Assembly: GCF_010183535.1 (NCBI RefSeq)
Contig: NC_071331.1
Span: 23,560,001-23,624,000, forward strand
Reading direction: 5' to 3'
DNA from: Caenorhabditis remanei
Taxonomy: Eukaryota; Nematoda; Chromadorea; Rhabditida; Rhabditidae
DNA: 64,000 bases
Part shown: in pieces, positions 37,155 to 48,400 of the stretch
How the letters are laid out: every line of letters starts with the position of its first letter
How positions within the stretch are numbered: the stretch's first letter is position 1
Made by a program: the position numbers and the translations under genes
Notes under the pieces: generated by a model
Databases searched by the model: none
Seen by the model: only the letters and a program-made list of their open reading frames with translations
What the model was told of the DNA's origin: nothing

Positions 37155-40100
37155 GGCTGATAAAATAACCAGAGAACAACTTCCAGTAAAAATAAATTTC
37201 AAAACTAAAATTTTTGAAACAGTAAAAATTACTTCAAATCAGATTTCAATCTATAATATAATGTACACAACAAAAAAAACCTAAGACCCTCCCGTCTCAA
37301 TGACTGATAAGAAAGACTCAAGTAGTCATGGGTGGTGTACATAGACAAGACAAGGGGTGAGCAAATAAAATGTCATTCTTATAAAAGTTCGACATATTTA
37401 TATGTATGAGAATACTGATGAGTCATCAGTGAACAAAGCAGAATAATAAAAATATTTTCTTCCTCTATGGAAAATTTTTTTTTACTGTTTCAAAATTTAA
37501 AAAAAAAAGAATTATGAGAATAGAAAGTGGATTGCTGAAACTTCCTTATGCACAGTTATTGACCCAATGAAACTGTAATATGCACAAAATTGAATACTGA
37601 ACGCCTATTTTGCGAAATATTACTGTTCCACTTAATGTTTGATTTTCAGAAAATTTTGAAACAGTGAAAAAAATTACTGTTTTTAAATTTTTTGATAATT
37701 ATGGAAATGGAAAATGGATTGATCGGTATTTTCCCAATTTTTAATTTCAAATCTATTTAAACAAAGCTGATGGATATATTTGATTTTCAGAAAATCTTGA
37801 AACGGGGAAAAAATACTGTTTCAAAAGTTTTTGAGAATTTAAGTTTTCTGTTATTTGGAATATCACACTTGATTTAGATGCACACTCGGAACAATTAGTT
37901 TGAATGAAATAACTGAAATTCACTGTTTCAAGTGTTACAGAAATTTTTGAGGTTTCAATTTTCTGGAATACGGGAAGAGATATATTACTTGGTTTTGATT
38001 CTGACCTAATTTTTGCAGTTAAAAAAAATTACTGTTTCTGAAATGTTAAGAGAATTATGGAAATGGAAAGTGGATTGATAGGATTGTGATACAACGTGAT
38101 AAGTTATTGAACCAATGAAACTGTAATATGCATTAAATTTGTTACTGTTTCAGGTAATTTGGAAACTTGTCTTAAATGTTTTACTTATCAATAACAAGTA
38201 GTTAGTTTTAATGATTGAAAAAAGAAGAATTCCCAAAAATTACTGTTTCTAAAAATTTTTCTCATAGGTACTGTTGTTATTTCAGTAACTCTAAATATGC
38301 ATTTTTGAGAAATTTACGTGCGATCTCCGTGCTCAGGAGTCGAAAATATTACTGTTTCACTTAAATTTTTCAGTGATTCAAGGAAGATCAAAGAACTAAA
38401 CAAATAATTTCACTTGAAGAAATTCAGATAATTTTGAAACAGTGAAAAAACACTGTTTCAAAAATTTATAAATATTTCAGTTTTTTGTTATTTGGAATGC
38501 CTTTCGCTACGCACTAGTACATTCGAAATTGAAAAAAGTCTGAAATAAAACAAAAAAATTTACTGTTTCAAGTGTTACACAAGTTTTTCAGGTACCAAGA
38601 TTTTGGAATGATAAATAGGAATAAAACAAAATTACTGTTTCATAAAAAAATCTGGAGATGTCGTACTCAGTCCCTTCAACGCCAGTTTTTCAAAACAAAA
38701 AAAGTTACTGTTTCAAAAAATTTCAAAAATTGAAGCTTCTAGTTTTTGTAATGCCAAAATCCTAGTTGTTGAAAAAAAAATTCTCGAAAAAAAGTACAGT
38801 ACCCTCCTCCCCCACACTATCAGTGGGGATGGGTGCGTAGCTATCACAGTTATCACAAAAAAGAAGCGGCGATAGGAAAAAGAATTGGACAAATATATGT
38901 TCAAGAGGGGCGTCTTACAAGAAAAAGTAAATATTTGAGTAGCGAAAAATTGAAAAATCGTTTTTATGGATAGAAAATTCTGGAAAAATAGTAATTTTTG
39001 TTTTGAGTGGCTTAAAAAGGGAGATAATGCTGAAATTGAGGGTTGAAACAGTAAATTTCTAGCTGAAATCAAAAAAAAATCTTAAATTTAGCTTGAAAAT
39101 GTAAAAAATATTTCCAAAATAGCCTAAACAGTAATTTTCGACATTAAAAGGTTTAAAAAGAGTGAAGGGACTTCAAATGCCTCAAAAAAACTTGAAACAG
39201 TAACTAGGAATGTCTGAAACAGTAAATTTCTAGCTGAAATCAAAAAAGAATTCAAATTCAGCTTTAAAACCTAAAAAATAATTCCCAAAATGCCCAAAAT
39301 CCGTTTCCCTCAAAAAAACCGGAAATTGATAAATGGGCGGGGGGAAAAATGGGGGAAAAAGTGATAACGTCCCCTGAGAGAGAAACGACCACACCGGATA
39401 AAAGTTTGACATACTTTTTTCTCCCGTTTTCTGACGCCCTGGTTCTCTTTTTTTTCCTTTTTTTCGTTTTTCTCATGGCCATTTCTAGGGAGTGATGATC
39501 AATTAGGTGGAAGGTGAAAGAGGCGGAAATTGAGGAGAGTGACAGAGAAAAAGAGAAAAAAAGGGGTGGTTCATCAGCTGATAAGCTTATGAAACTGAAC
39601 TTAAAAATACATTAGCTTACTTTAAAAAAAAATTGAAAAAAAGTCACATAAAAGTGTGAAACAGTAAGTTTATCTCAAAAAGGGGCGGAGCTAGAAAGAA
39701 ATTTTCAACAAAGAGAGACGCAGACAAAGAGAGACGCAGACAACGAGACACTCTAGCTTCTCTGCGTCTCCAACTTCATAGCGCTGTATCTCAATAAGGG
39801 GCGGAGCTAGAAAAAAGGTGTCAACTAAGAAAAAGAAAAAATTGTGGATTTTTAGCATAGACGAAATACTGGATATTTAGCTATAGAAATTTAAAAATCG
39901 AAATTCTGAAACAGTAAAAAAAAACGAAAAACTACCAAAAAATGGAGTTTCAAAATTTCATCAAACAGTGCAATCGTGAAAAAATTGGAGTATTATAAAT
40001 TTAGCAAAAAAATGTTGAAACTGTAAAAAATTGTGAATGACCAAATAGAGACAAGACACTGGTTTTTCAGCAATAGAAAATTCAGGTATAGAAATTTTGA

Positions 40101-41219
40101 AACAGTGAGAAAACCAAAAAATTGAATTTTATAAATGAAACAGTAAATATGTTTACAAATACCAACACAATTCTAGCGAAACTTCATCAAACTTTTGTGA
40201 AACAGTAACTTTTTCCAAATTCATTGTCATTCACTCACTGCCAACCAAAACAAGAATGTAGCATAGCATACTGGTATTAGTAACAGCGCGACAGGCTGCT
40301 ACTACTACTAATAGTACAAAAAAGAGAAAAAGAGATTGGAGACGCAGGAAGAGAGAGAGAGAAAAAAATCGGGCGAAATGTGACAAAAAATGTATAAAAC
40401 GTTTAGTGGGAAGATAATTAGGCTGAAGAAAATTTTGAAACAGTATAAATTTAGAAAATTGCTTTAAAATGTGCTTTAAAAGACTTCAAACAGTAAACTA
40501 ACCTAAATTTGCCTAATAATGCCTAAAAGAAGACAAAAAATCTAAAACAATTTTTTATTGAAACAGTAAAAACTTGGAAAATTGCTAAAAATCCGAAAAT
40601 TGTCTCGAACAGTCTTAAAACACCTTGAATAACCTAAATTCGCCTAAAAATGTGTTAAATTGTTACTGTTTCAAAAAAAATTCAATTTTTTTCGAAACAG
40701 TAAAAATGTTGGAAAATTGCTTTAAAATGTGCTTAAAACAGTTTGAAAAAGCTTAAAAACTACCTACTACCTCAAATAACCTAAAAATGGCTAAAAGAGC
40801 CAAAAATCCAAAGAAAAAAAATTCCTTTTTTTTACTGTTTCAAAACTATTTTTGAAACTGGTAAAATTTAAAAAATAGCTAAACATCCTAAAATTGTCAG
40901 GAACAGTTTAAAACTATTTTAAATAACAAAAATTTGTTTAAAAATGCCTTAATCCAGAAATAATGTTACAAAAACAAATTCAGAATTTATTGAAACAGTA
41001 AAAAATTAAAATATTGCCAGAATGCAAATTTTATGTTTTTGCTGTTTCAGAATTATTTTGAAACAGTAAAACTGGCAAAAAGTCCAAAAACTCCTGGAAC
41101 AATAAATTCCGACACCTCTAACAGTGTGAAAAGAACAGAAATTCATTTGTCCCCCCTTCCCCCAATAGGTGAGGTGAGGTCGTGCCCCCCATTCAAGGAA
41201 ACGACAAGAAAGAGTGGTA

Positions 41220-41620
41220 GATCATAAGAGACGCAGACACAAAGGTGTTCTTTAGAGAGGGCGGCGTTAGTTTCAAATGTTATTATTAGCCATTAGAAAG
41301 AAATTGGAAAATGAGAGGGGGAGAGACGCAGAATCACTTAGCTTTGACCTATTTTACCCATTTTTTGAAGTTGAAAGGCGTATATCTCAAAAAGGGGCGA
41401 AGCTAGAAAAAAGGTGTCAATTAGAAAAATGTAGAAAATTTGATGTAGATCATTTTTGTAGTTGATAACTTTTTGATAGCTAACGTGGTTTTTGAGATAC
41501 AAACGTTTAAAGATAGCAGGTGAAAAAGTTAGAGAGAGAGAGAGAGAGGCAGAGAAGCTAGAGTGTCTAACTGTCTGCGTCTCTCTTTTCTTTTTTTTGG
41601 ATGATTTCAACATTGGCATT
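41220..41620. repeat. GGGGCGRAGC / GAGACGCAGA inverted-repeat family copy
   Basis: It contains TATCTCAAAAAGGGGCGAAGC, AAAAAGGTGTCAATTAGAAAA, a (GA)n run and GAGGCAGAGAAGC...CTGTCTGCGTCTCTC. These are the same blocks as in the 9,755-10,230 intron and at 39,670-39,830. Confidence 0.75.
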
Positions 41621-43312
41621 AAAACGGTATAAATAGATATACGATATGAAAGAATTTGGAAATAGTAAATAAGAAAACGCGCGAATTTGAAAAAAGTTTT
41701 GAAAAAAATTTTGAAATTTTTTTTTCACTGTTTCAAAGCATTTTCCAATTTTCAGCAGTTTCAGAGTGACCCTCTCTAAACCAGAATTTTTTCTATAACA
41801 TAACAAAAGAAGAAAAAGTTGAGAAATGGAAAACAAAAGTGTGTGGTATGACCATACACTAAACTGTTGTATACCCGAAACGAAAGAAAAAGAGTGCGAG
41901 GCGAGAGAGTACGGGGAATCGAGAGGGTGGCGAGAGAAAAAGACAAAAAAATCATATTGTTTGTGCTCTTCCGATGGTCTTTTACTTCTTTTTAGGGGGG
42001 AAGTGAGAGAGTGAGAGACGCAGAGAGATGGGTGAGTCATGTGTTGGGGAATATGGAAATTTTTGAAACAGTAAAAAATGGTTTTAGGGGTTTGGTCATT
42101 TTTAGGCAAACTTTTTAGTGTAGACTGTTCCAAAACAGTTTTGAAACAGTAAAAAAACAAGAAATTCACAATTTTAGGAATTTTAAACATTCTTAGGCAA
42201 ATTAAGCTAGGTTACGGTACTTTTCAGGCTGACAGGATTGGTTACGAGCTAATTTCAGATTTTTTTTGGCTGTTTCTAACAATTTCAGGATTTTTGCAGT
42301 TTTTCCTGTTTTTACTGTTTCAAAAAATGCTCTGTAACTGTAAAAAATTATTTCGAACGTTTCATTCGTACTGTGCTAAGTTTTAGTTAGTTAGGCTAGT
42401 TTTCAAGGAATTCTTCAATTTTACTGTTTCAAGATGATTCTGAAACAGTAAAAAACCAAAAAATTTATCAATTTCGCGAGATTTAGCGTTCTCAGACAAA
42501 TTTAGGTCGGTTGAGCTGCTTTTTATGCTGTTTCTAGCAATTTTCCAAGTTTTTACTGTTTCAAAAATAAATTTGAAACAGTAAAAATGGGTTTTAAAGT
42601 AATTCAAAGCAAATATAGGTTAGTTGAGGTAGTTTTCAGGTTGGTTCAAGCGGTTTTAAGCTAGTTTTCTCCTTTTTACAGTTTTACAATAATTTTGAAA
42701 GAATTCCCGTTTTTTGAAACAGTAAAAAATTCAATTCACTGGTTTTAGGTCTTACTATGCATTTTCAGGCTAATTTAAATTAGTTCAAACTGTTTTAAGC
42801 TAGTTTTTTTACTGTTTCAAAAATTTTCATTCAAAAACTGACTCAAAAACGAAAAAATGTGACACAAAATTGTGGTGTCATCCTACATAAATAGCTCCAC
42901 TCATCCAACAATTTTTTTTCCGTCTTGTCCTGTACAACACTATAAAATTTCAGCCAATTTCCAGGCATGTCACATTACCAAAAAAGTTTTTTTGGTTATA
43001 GAGGAACTAAAACAGAATGCATGAGCACTGTACACAAACTATGGGGAAAATAAGGGAGAGTTTTGAAACAGTAAAAAATTTTAAATTTAAAATTTGCATT
43101 GCTGTTTCTAGAGAAGAAAACCGTAGTGACAACTGTTGTCAGTCCCCTGGTCCCCGAATCAGGTCCCTGCCACACTCCAAACTAAAATGTAATTTATATT
43201 ACTAAATTATTCTAATTTAGTTTATATTTATTACGTATTTTACTTTCATTTAATTATCTCCCTTCTTCCCTGTTCCTTTAACCACATTTCAGGCGGAAGT
43301 AATATTCCACTT

Positions 43313-43354
43313 TATTTAAATCGCCGCCATCGTCGTGTCTGCGTCTCTTCAGTC
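43313..43354 (+). promoter_or_regulatory. LTR core promoter (TATA box and initiator)
   Basis: TATTTAAA at 43,313-43,320 is followed by CTTCAGTC with its A at 43,351, a spacing normal for TATA-Inr promoters. This would set the U3/R border near 43,350 and put transcription in the sense of genes A-F. Confidence 0.55.
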
Positions 43355-43638
43355 AAAGGCGCACGCTGTTTCCTCGTCGGGTCTCGCCGCGCCGCACATC
43401 CATCAACGACTGTGACCGTAATCGACCGACACCCTCACCTGGCCTAAAGCCATTAATTAAATTAGTCTTGTTTTTAGTTTTGTTCTTCTAACAATTCTCT
43501 CTTTTGTTGTTTGTTGTAGAAGTTGTTCGTGAGCCTCGCCGGCGTCTCTCTGGACACCCCTACGCGTTAACAAGCTAGGAATCCCCAGAGCGACTCCTCG
43601 AATACCTCGCTTACTCCTTTTTTCTCCCTTTTCATGTA

Positions 43639-43654
43639 ATTTCCGAAAGGAAAT
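43639..43654 (+). promoter_or_regulatory. Perfect RNA hairpin with GAAA tetraloop in the LTR
   Basis: ATTTCC-GAAA-GGAAAT: 6-bp stem and a GNRA-class loop, in the region that would be part of genomic RNA. Confidence 0.55.
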
Positions 43655-43704
43655 AATCGATCAGGTTTTTAATGCAGTCCCTCGCGGGTCATGCTTTTCC
43701 CCTG

Positions 43705-43710
43705 AATAAA
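43705..43710 (+). terminator. LTR polyadenylation signal
   Basis: AATAAA lies about 350 bp after the proposed start of R, followed by GTGTTAACTGT-type GU-rich sequence. The copy in the 3' LTR would end genomic RNA. Use of this 5' copy must be suppressed for full-length transcription. Confidence 0.5.
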
Positions 43711-43830
43711 TCGGTTATTTAATACACGTGTTAACTGTACAGCGGGACACTTCCTTTTACCTCTGAACCACCTAAAACGGAAGTCTATTTTGGGCCCATG
43801 TTCCCACCCCACTCGGCACATTACCGGCGG

Positions 43831-43848
43831 CCTTCTGGAGACAGAAGG
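43831..43848 (+). promoter_or_regulatory. Perfect RNA hairpin with GAGA tetraloop at the LTR end
   Basis: CCTTCTG-GAGA-CAGAAGG: 7-bp stem and a GNRA-class loop, ending 10 bases before the LTR terminus and 12 before the primer binding site. This is a position where retroelement RNAs often carry packaging or reverse-transcription signals. Confidence 0.6.
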
Positions 43849-43860
43849 GGTGGCCACATT

Positions 43861-43878
43861 TGGTGCATCTAGACCAGG
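43861..43878 (+). other. Primer binding site, tRNA-Gly-like
   Basis: TGGTGCATC begins two bases after the LTR end and is complementary to a tRNA 3' end GATGCA-CCA, as in metazoan tRNA-Gly(GCC). The pairing covers 9 nt; the next bases (TAGACCAGG) do not continue it. LTR-TT-TGG spacing is typical. Confidence 0.55.
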
Positions 43879-44590
43879 TTGTATCCGCTCGGGCGGAAAA
43901 TTTCGAGATTATCGATTTTTCCCCTCGACCGGACGAATCAGTCGGTTTGCCCATTTTTTTGTCCGATAAAATCGATATTTTTCGATTTTAATGTACAGTT
44001 TTCACTTGTTTTCCCTCGGAAAATTAACGTGAACGGCGAAAAACTTCTTCGCAAACTTCATTTTCGGGTTTTTCGATGTTTTTCTCCCCGAAATTTTGCT
44101 TTCCTTTTTTGAATTTGGCGCCAATTTTGGCCCCACCTTTAAATTTGGAAGCAAGTTCGCTCTAGTGCGAAGCGCTGCGCCGCGTTGCGGCTTTAGGCCT
44201 TCCCACTTTTTGCGCGAATTTCCGGGCGTTTTTCATCGTTTTTTCTCGTTTCTCCCTCGCGTTTCGTGATTTTTTCGCGAATTCCCGACGGAATTATTCG
44301 AGAAAGGCCTGAAATCGGTCAGATACTCGAGAAATTCGGCAATTTTCGCCAAGATTTCCGCCGATTGGCTGAAAAAACTCTTTTCCCTCGGGAAAATCGA
44401 GATTTTTCGGTCTTTCCGCGCATTTCAACGCGAAATCGCCCAATTACCCTCGAATTCACCACCCCTCGTCATGGATTTCGACTCCTCGAGCTGCATCACC
44501 GCGATTTTTGCTGAAATTTGGCTGGAATTCGATCGGAACCCCCTCGCGTCGATTTCAACGGATGGTTCGGGCTTCCTTCACCTGTTTGCT
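43879..44590 (+). other. First part of the untranslated leader
   Basis: No convincing gene. Sequence rich in TTTTTCG, CCCTCG and TCGGGAAAA-like pieces. Several frames are open by chance through low stop-codon density. Confidence 0.5.
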
Positions 44591-45500
44591 GCTTTTTCGT
44601 TCCACTTCCCTCGTTTCGACCCGTTATCCCTCATTTTTTCCGGATTTCGAATGTTTCGAAATTTTTCGAAACATTTCGAAAATCCCGAAAAAATCGGACA
44701 CCGGCGAGAATCGATCAGAAGTTCAATGGATCGCTTGCTGTGGCTTTCTCGTGTTCGGACGCCTCGTTTGCTGATGTTTGGATCAACTTCCCTCGGTTTT
44801 TCGCCGGGATTCCCACCCTTTTCCGGATTTCGAAATATTTCGTAATATTTCGAAAATCCCGAACGGTCGGAACACCGGTGGAAATCGATCAGAAGTCTCG
44901 CTGATGGTTTCGGATGGCTCCCTCGTGTTGCGAATGCTTCGTTTTCTGTCTGTGAGTTGATTTTTTGTGATATTTTTGCCAGACCCCGAACTCTCTCGCG
45001 TAGCGGACACATTTTCGAATGTCTCCAATACCCGAACGAGTCGGGCGAGGCAAAAATTGTTCAAAAAATTCCTTCGGATGTCTACGTCAAGCTTCGCACA
45101 CATGAGAAGCTGTCATTGGTGTTGGATGGCTCCCTCGTGCTTCGCGTGCTTCAGTCTTCGTCATTTCGTCAACTTCCCTCGTTTTTTCGCCGGCTTCTGA
45201 ATTCCCCCGCGGTTTCGAAACGTTTTCGAACCTCTTCGAATATCCCGGGCGAATCAGAACGGGTGGAGAGCGATCAGAAGTCTCGTGGATGGATTCTCGT
45301 GCATCGCTCACTTCGGATGTCGTCGTTTGGCTCCACTTCCCTCGTGTTTCTCACCGGATCTGGAATTCCTCGCGTCTTCGAAGCATTTTCGAATGTGTTC
45401 GAAGCCCCGACCGAGCCAGAAATGGTAGAAATTGAGGTGAAGTATCGTGGATGGTCGTGTTTGATGACGCTCGTGCTGGATTCTTGTGTTTTTTCTCTTG
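44590..45500 (+). repeat. ~185-bp diverged tandem repeat in the leader
   Basis: About five units, marked by (A/C)CTTCCCTCG near 44,601, 44,785, 45,171 and 45,331, with a weaker one near 44,985. Each unit has TTCCCTCG, a TTTCGCCGG-like block, TTTCGAAnnnTTTCGAA, and GAnnCGATCAGAAGTCTCG(T/C)(G)GATGG. Because few stop codons occur, several frames on both strands stay open, but no frame is conserved between units. This argues for a non-coding role such as promoter/enhancer or RNA structure. Confidence 0.8.
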
Positions 45501-45558
45501 TGTCGCTTCTTCCTTCGGGCAGAAGCAACTTGGCTTCTTTTTTGTTTGTTCTTTAGTG

Positions 45559-45790
45559 CCTCGTTGGCGAAAGACGCTCTCACTTCTTGCTGTGTTTTAA
45601 CACGGGCTTGCCCGTTTGCGGAAGTGATAGTTGATTTGGGAATTCTCCGACGCCTCAGGTTTTCTGATGCCGATTGGAGCTCTCGGAATCTCTTCGGAGA
45701 AGTCCTTGAGAGCTTCTATTCGGACCGGAGAATCATAGTAGGCGTCCGATCAGTTCTCTTCAATCAGCGTGAGTGTCTTCCTCGCTTACC
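45559..45790 (+). repeat. 230-bp direct repeat, copy 1
   Basis: From CCTCGTT through GAAAGACGCTCTCAC, ACACGGGCTTGCCCGT (inverted ACGGGC/GCCCGT) and GATTGGAGC to CAATCAGCGTGAGTGTCT-CCTCGCTTA. It is roughly 90% identical to 48,174-48,400. Small insertions and deletions out of multiples of three argue against coding. Confidence 0.9.
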
Positions 45791-48173
45791 AGCCGCTTTA
45801 GATAATAACAATTAAGAGTCAAGGTCCCTTCATGCCAGCTTGCTGGATCGGAGGGAGCCTCTTTGCGGGTTCATTGTGTCACTTGGAGGTTACATACGTA
45901 AGCTTTATTGATTTGTCCCCTCCTCGTCCGAACATTCTCGGGATTCGGATTAATTCGAAGCCCTCGAGAGTTCCGATAGGACCGGCGATCAATAATTCGC
46001 TTCCGTATCGATAATCTGCAATCGATGCTTTGGATTCAAGACATTCTCCGGAAGTTTAAAGCAATCAGAAGCTCCTGCGGGGCCGCCGAAAGGTAGCTCC
46101 GTGGTTTAGATTTTGAGAGCTTGAGCGGAAGGAGAATGTAAACGAAAACTGGGGGTCCCTGGTTTCGAGCATGGTGTTGATATTCGGCGACTCCTTTGTT
46201 GGTTTATCGATCTGCTTGCCCTCTCCGGAGCTCGAGTAGTATCGATTGCCAGTCCTCTGATTGCGCGATCAGCAGTTTTTACTGCATGCGATCCCGTTCG
46301 TGAGGCGAAGGATATCCCCGACATCGATATTGTCCTCCAGACCTCGGGTCGGCTGATGCTAGTTTCGGTACTTTTCTATTCTAATCGGAAATCGTTCTGA
46401 TTTGTTGAATAGTACTGATTCTGTTGCAGAGCAGGCGAGCCCCCTGGTGTGAAGCTTGTGTTGCTTCCGAGTATAGTTTTGATGCTCATGCATACTCGTT
46501 AGTGATCGGTATCAGGGATGCCAGGCAAGAGACCGCATACTGCCATGTGTTGGAGTCGCTGTTGGCCTCAGGTGCTCCATCTTTGTATCGATTAGGAACT
46601 GTAACCCCAGTGTATCTCCGTCTCCCTTTGGGATTCCGACATACATTTGACTACAGTACCCCTCGACTGTTTGCGACACGGCGCAGGTGCATACCTGTCT
46701 CGTACTCCGCCTCCTCGAGTTAACGAGTCTCCATGAGATGTTCATTTAAGGTTCGGCCTAGCTCCTCTCGCCTTATCGTCCTCGGATGATTCGGCAGTCG
46801 TTTGAGAGTGAGCGAAGCAAAACCTGCTATATGAGGGGCAACTCAAGGCTCAGAATTTCATAAGTCGTAGTAGATAGCGTAGCGATACGTTTGAGGCGAC
46901 CTTTTACTGCTAATCTTAGAGCCCGAGCGGGAATAAGCGATATTTCCTAATCGGTTCCTCGAGACACAAGCGGTTCTAGTTGATTGCGATGGCGTTAATG
47001 CGAGCCTCGGCGATTTGATCTCCCCCGATTTATTTCGGGTCTTTCGAATCCCCGTCACCTCGCTAACACACCTCTTAAGTCTACTAGTGGTATCCTCGAA
47101 CCCGTCCCTCGCTTTCAGACTCCCTCTGATAAAGAGTGGATTACAGTCGATCGATTGTTGATCGTCCCCCAGCTCCGTATCAGGATTCTGGAGGGTTAAG
47201 ACTGATGCCTAAAATCAAAAACTTTGAACGCATGCGTTTCATAGTGAGTAGATTCGAGGGCGATCGAGCAGTCGGTACCCTTTGTTTACTGACCGGATAT
47301 GGACGATGGGTCAATAATCTTCATTGATTGGTCTTATCTCTTTAACTAAGTGAGTCGCTACTATCGCAGAAAAACTGAGTAATTTCACACGTGTCTTCTG
47401 GGAATAGATATATTCTCTTGGGGTGATGAATCCTCGCCTTTGCCCCGCTGTCCGACAGCCGCTTTCTTTAAGCGCCTGGATTTGCCGGTCAGAGCCGAAC
47501 GAATCTCCTCTACGAGAAATGCTTAGTGCTAGCGAGTCATCCGTTTCGTGATAACGCTGCGCTCTCTTTCCGTTCTTCTATTCTCTCCGTACTAGTATGG
47601 ATGAGATCGAAGCACCGCGAGGGACCGCACCCGTATCAATTGTAATTCGGAGAGCTAAGCATTAAGTGGGTTCCAGTTCGTTCTGATCTGATCGAATCGG
47701 CTGAATTTCGTATCGAGCGGAAGCTCTTTTGAGCATCCTTCCTCGGATACATGCGTTTTGATTTTCAACCGAATCCATCATCGTTAGTTCGAAAACTGAC
47801 CTATCTACCAGAAGACTTAGTTGAGGTGCTGTATTCGAAAGGCCTCAGCGACCGACATATTCAGTAGTATGTAAATACGAGCTGAAATAGTCAAACCGGT
47901 TATTTCGGGTCGTAAGGTCACTCCCCTCGCAGCAGGTCGCAAGACTCGCGCTTGCGGATCGTCCTGAAGACTAATGGAGTAGTCGGCCGTATTGGTTTGA
48001 GACGATATCTTTCGTTTACCGATTCTGGCTCAAGTATCTGAGGAGGACACTCCCTATGGAGCATCCTCTGGCCCCCCGGAGCGTATTGATTATGTTTCGG
48101 AGAGGATTCTAGTACGAGTCTGGTTGAGAAACGACCATAGGCGATCTGGTGCATTTTTCACTCCGGAACCCTC
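45791..48173 (+). other. Leader segment between the direct repeats
   Basis: About 2.4 kb with no gene I can support. Sequence is complex (not tandem), with CCTCG about 9 times per kb and almost no CGAGG. The phrase CCTCTGGCCCCCCGGAGCGT occurs near 48,065 and again near 48,438, on both sides of repeat copy 2. Confidence 0.5.
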
Positions 48174-48400
48174 CCTCGTTTAGTGAAAGACGCTCTCACT
48201 TTTTGCTGTGTTTTAACACGGGCTTGCCCGTTTGCGGAAGTGATAGCTGATTGCGGAATTCTCCGTCGCCTCAGATTTTCTGATGCCGATTGGAGCACTC
48301 GGAATCTCTTCGGAGAAGTCCTTGAGAGCTCCTATTCGGACCAGAGAATCGATGGCGTCCGATCAATTCTTTTCAATCAGCGTGAGTGTCTCCTCGCTTA
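48174..48400 (+). repeat. 230-bp direct repeat, copy 2
   Basis: Second copy of the 45,559-45,790 unit, 2.6 kb downstream in the same orientation. Confidence 0.9.

Larger units (their letters stand above)
36394..43133. other. Gene-free, motif-dense region between the GEF gene and the LTR element
   Basis: Dense TGAAACAGTAA/TTACTGTTTCA, GGCTAAAA-like and CCTAAAAATG units throughout. Inverted-repeat copies occur at 37,049-37,154, 39,670-39,830 and 41,220-41,620. CT/GA-rich patches at 39,350-39,560 and 40,240-40,400 may be GEF promoter DNA. Long open frames near 41,570-42,190 have no splice or protein support. Confidence 0.5.
43134..43858 (+). repeat. 5' long terminal repeat
   Basis: It begins TGTTGTCAG and ends GGCCACA, giving the TGT...ACA ends common in Bel/Pao elements. 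Order: AT-rich U3; TATTTAAA box; TCAGTC initiator about 33 bp later; long R/U5 with AATAAA. It sits exactly at the change of composition and two bases before a primer binding site. The 5' edge is set by TGTTGTC following host-type sequence and is uncertain by a few bases. The partner LTR needed for proof is outside the window. Confidence 0.65.

Noticed and set aside
41567..42190. 207-codon minus-strand open frame
   Set aside because: It is translated TGAAACAGTAA motif and GA-rich repeat; no splice sites or recognisable protein.
44266..45815. Overlapping open frames of 60-199 codons on both strands
   Set aside because: They follow the 185-bp repeat and its composition. Frames are not kept from unit to unit, and several run on both strands at once.
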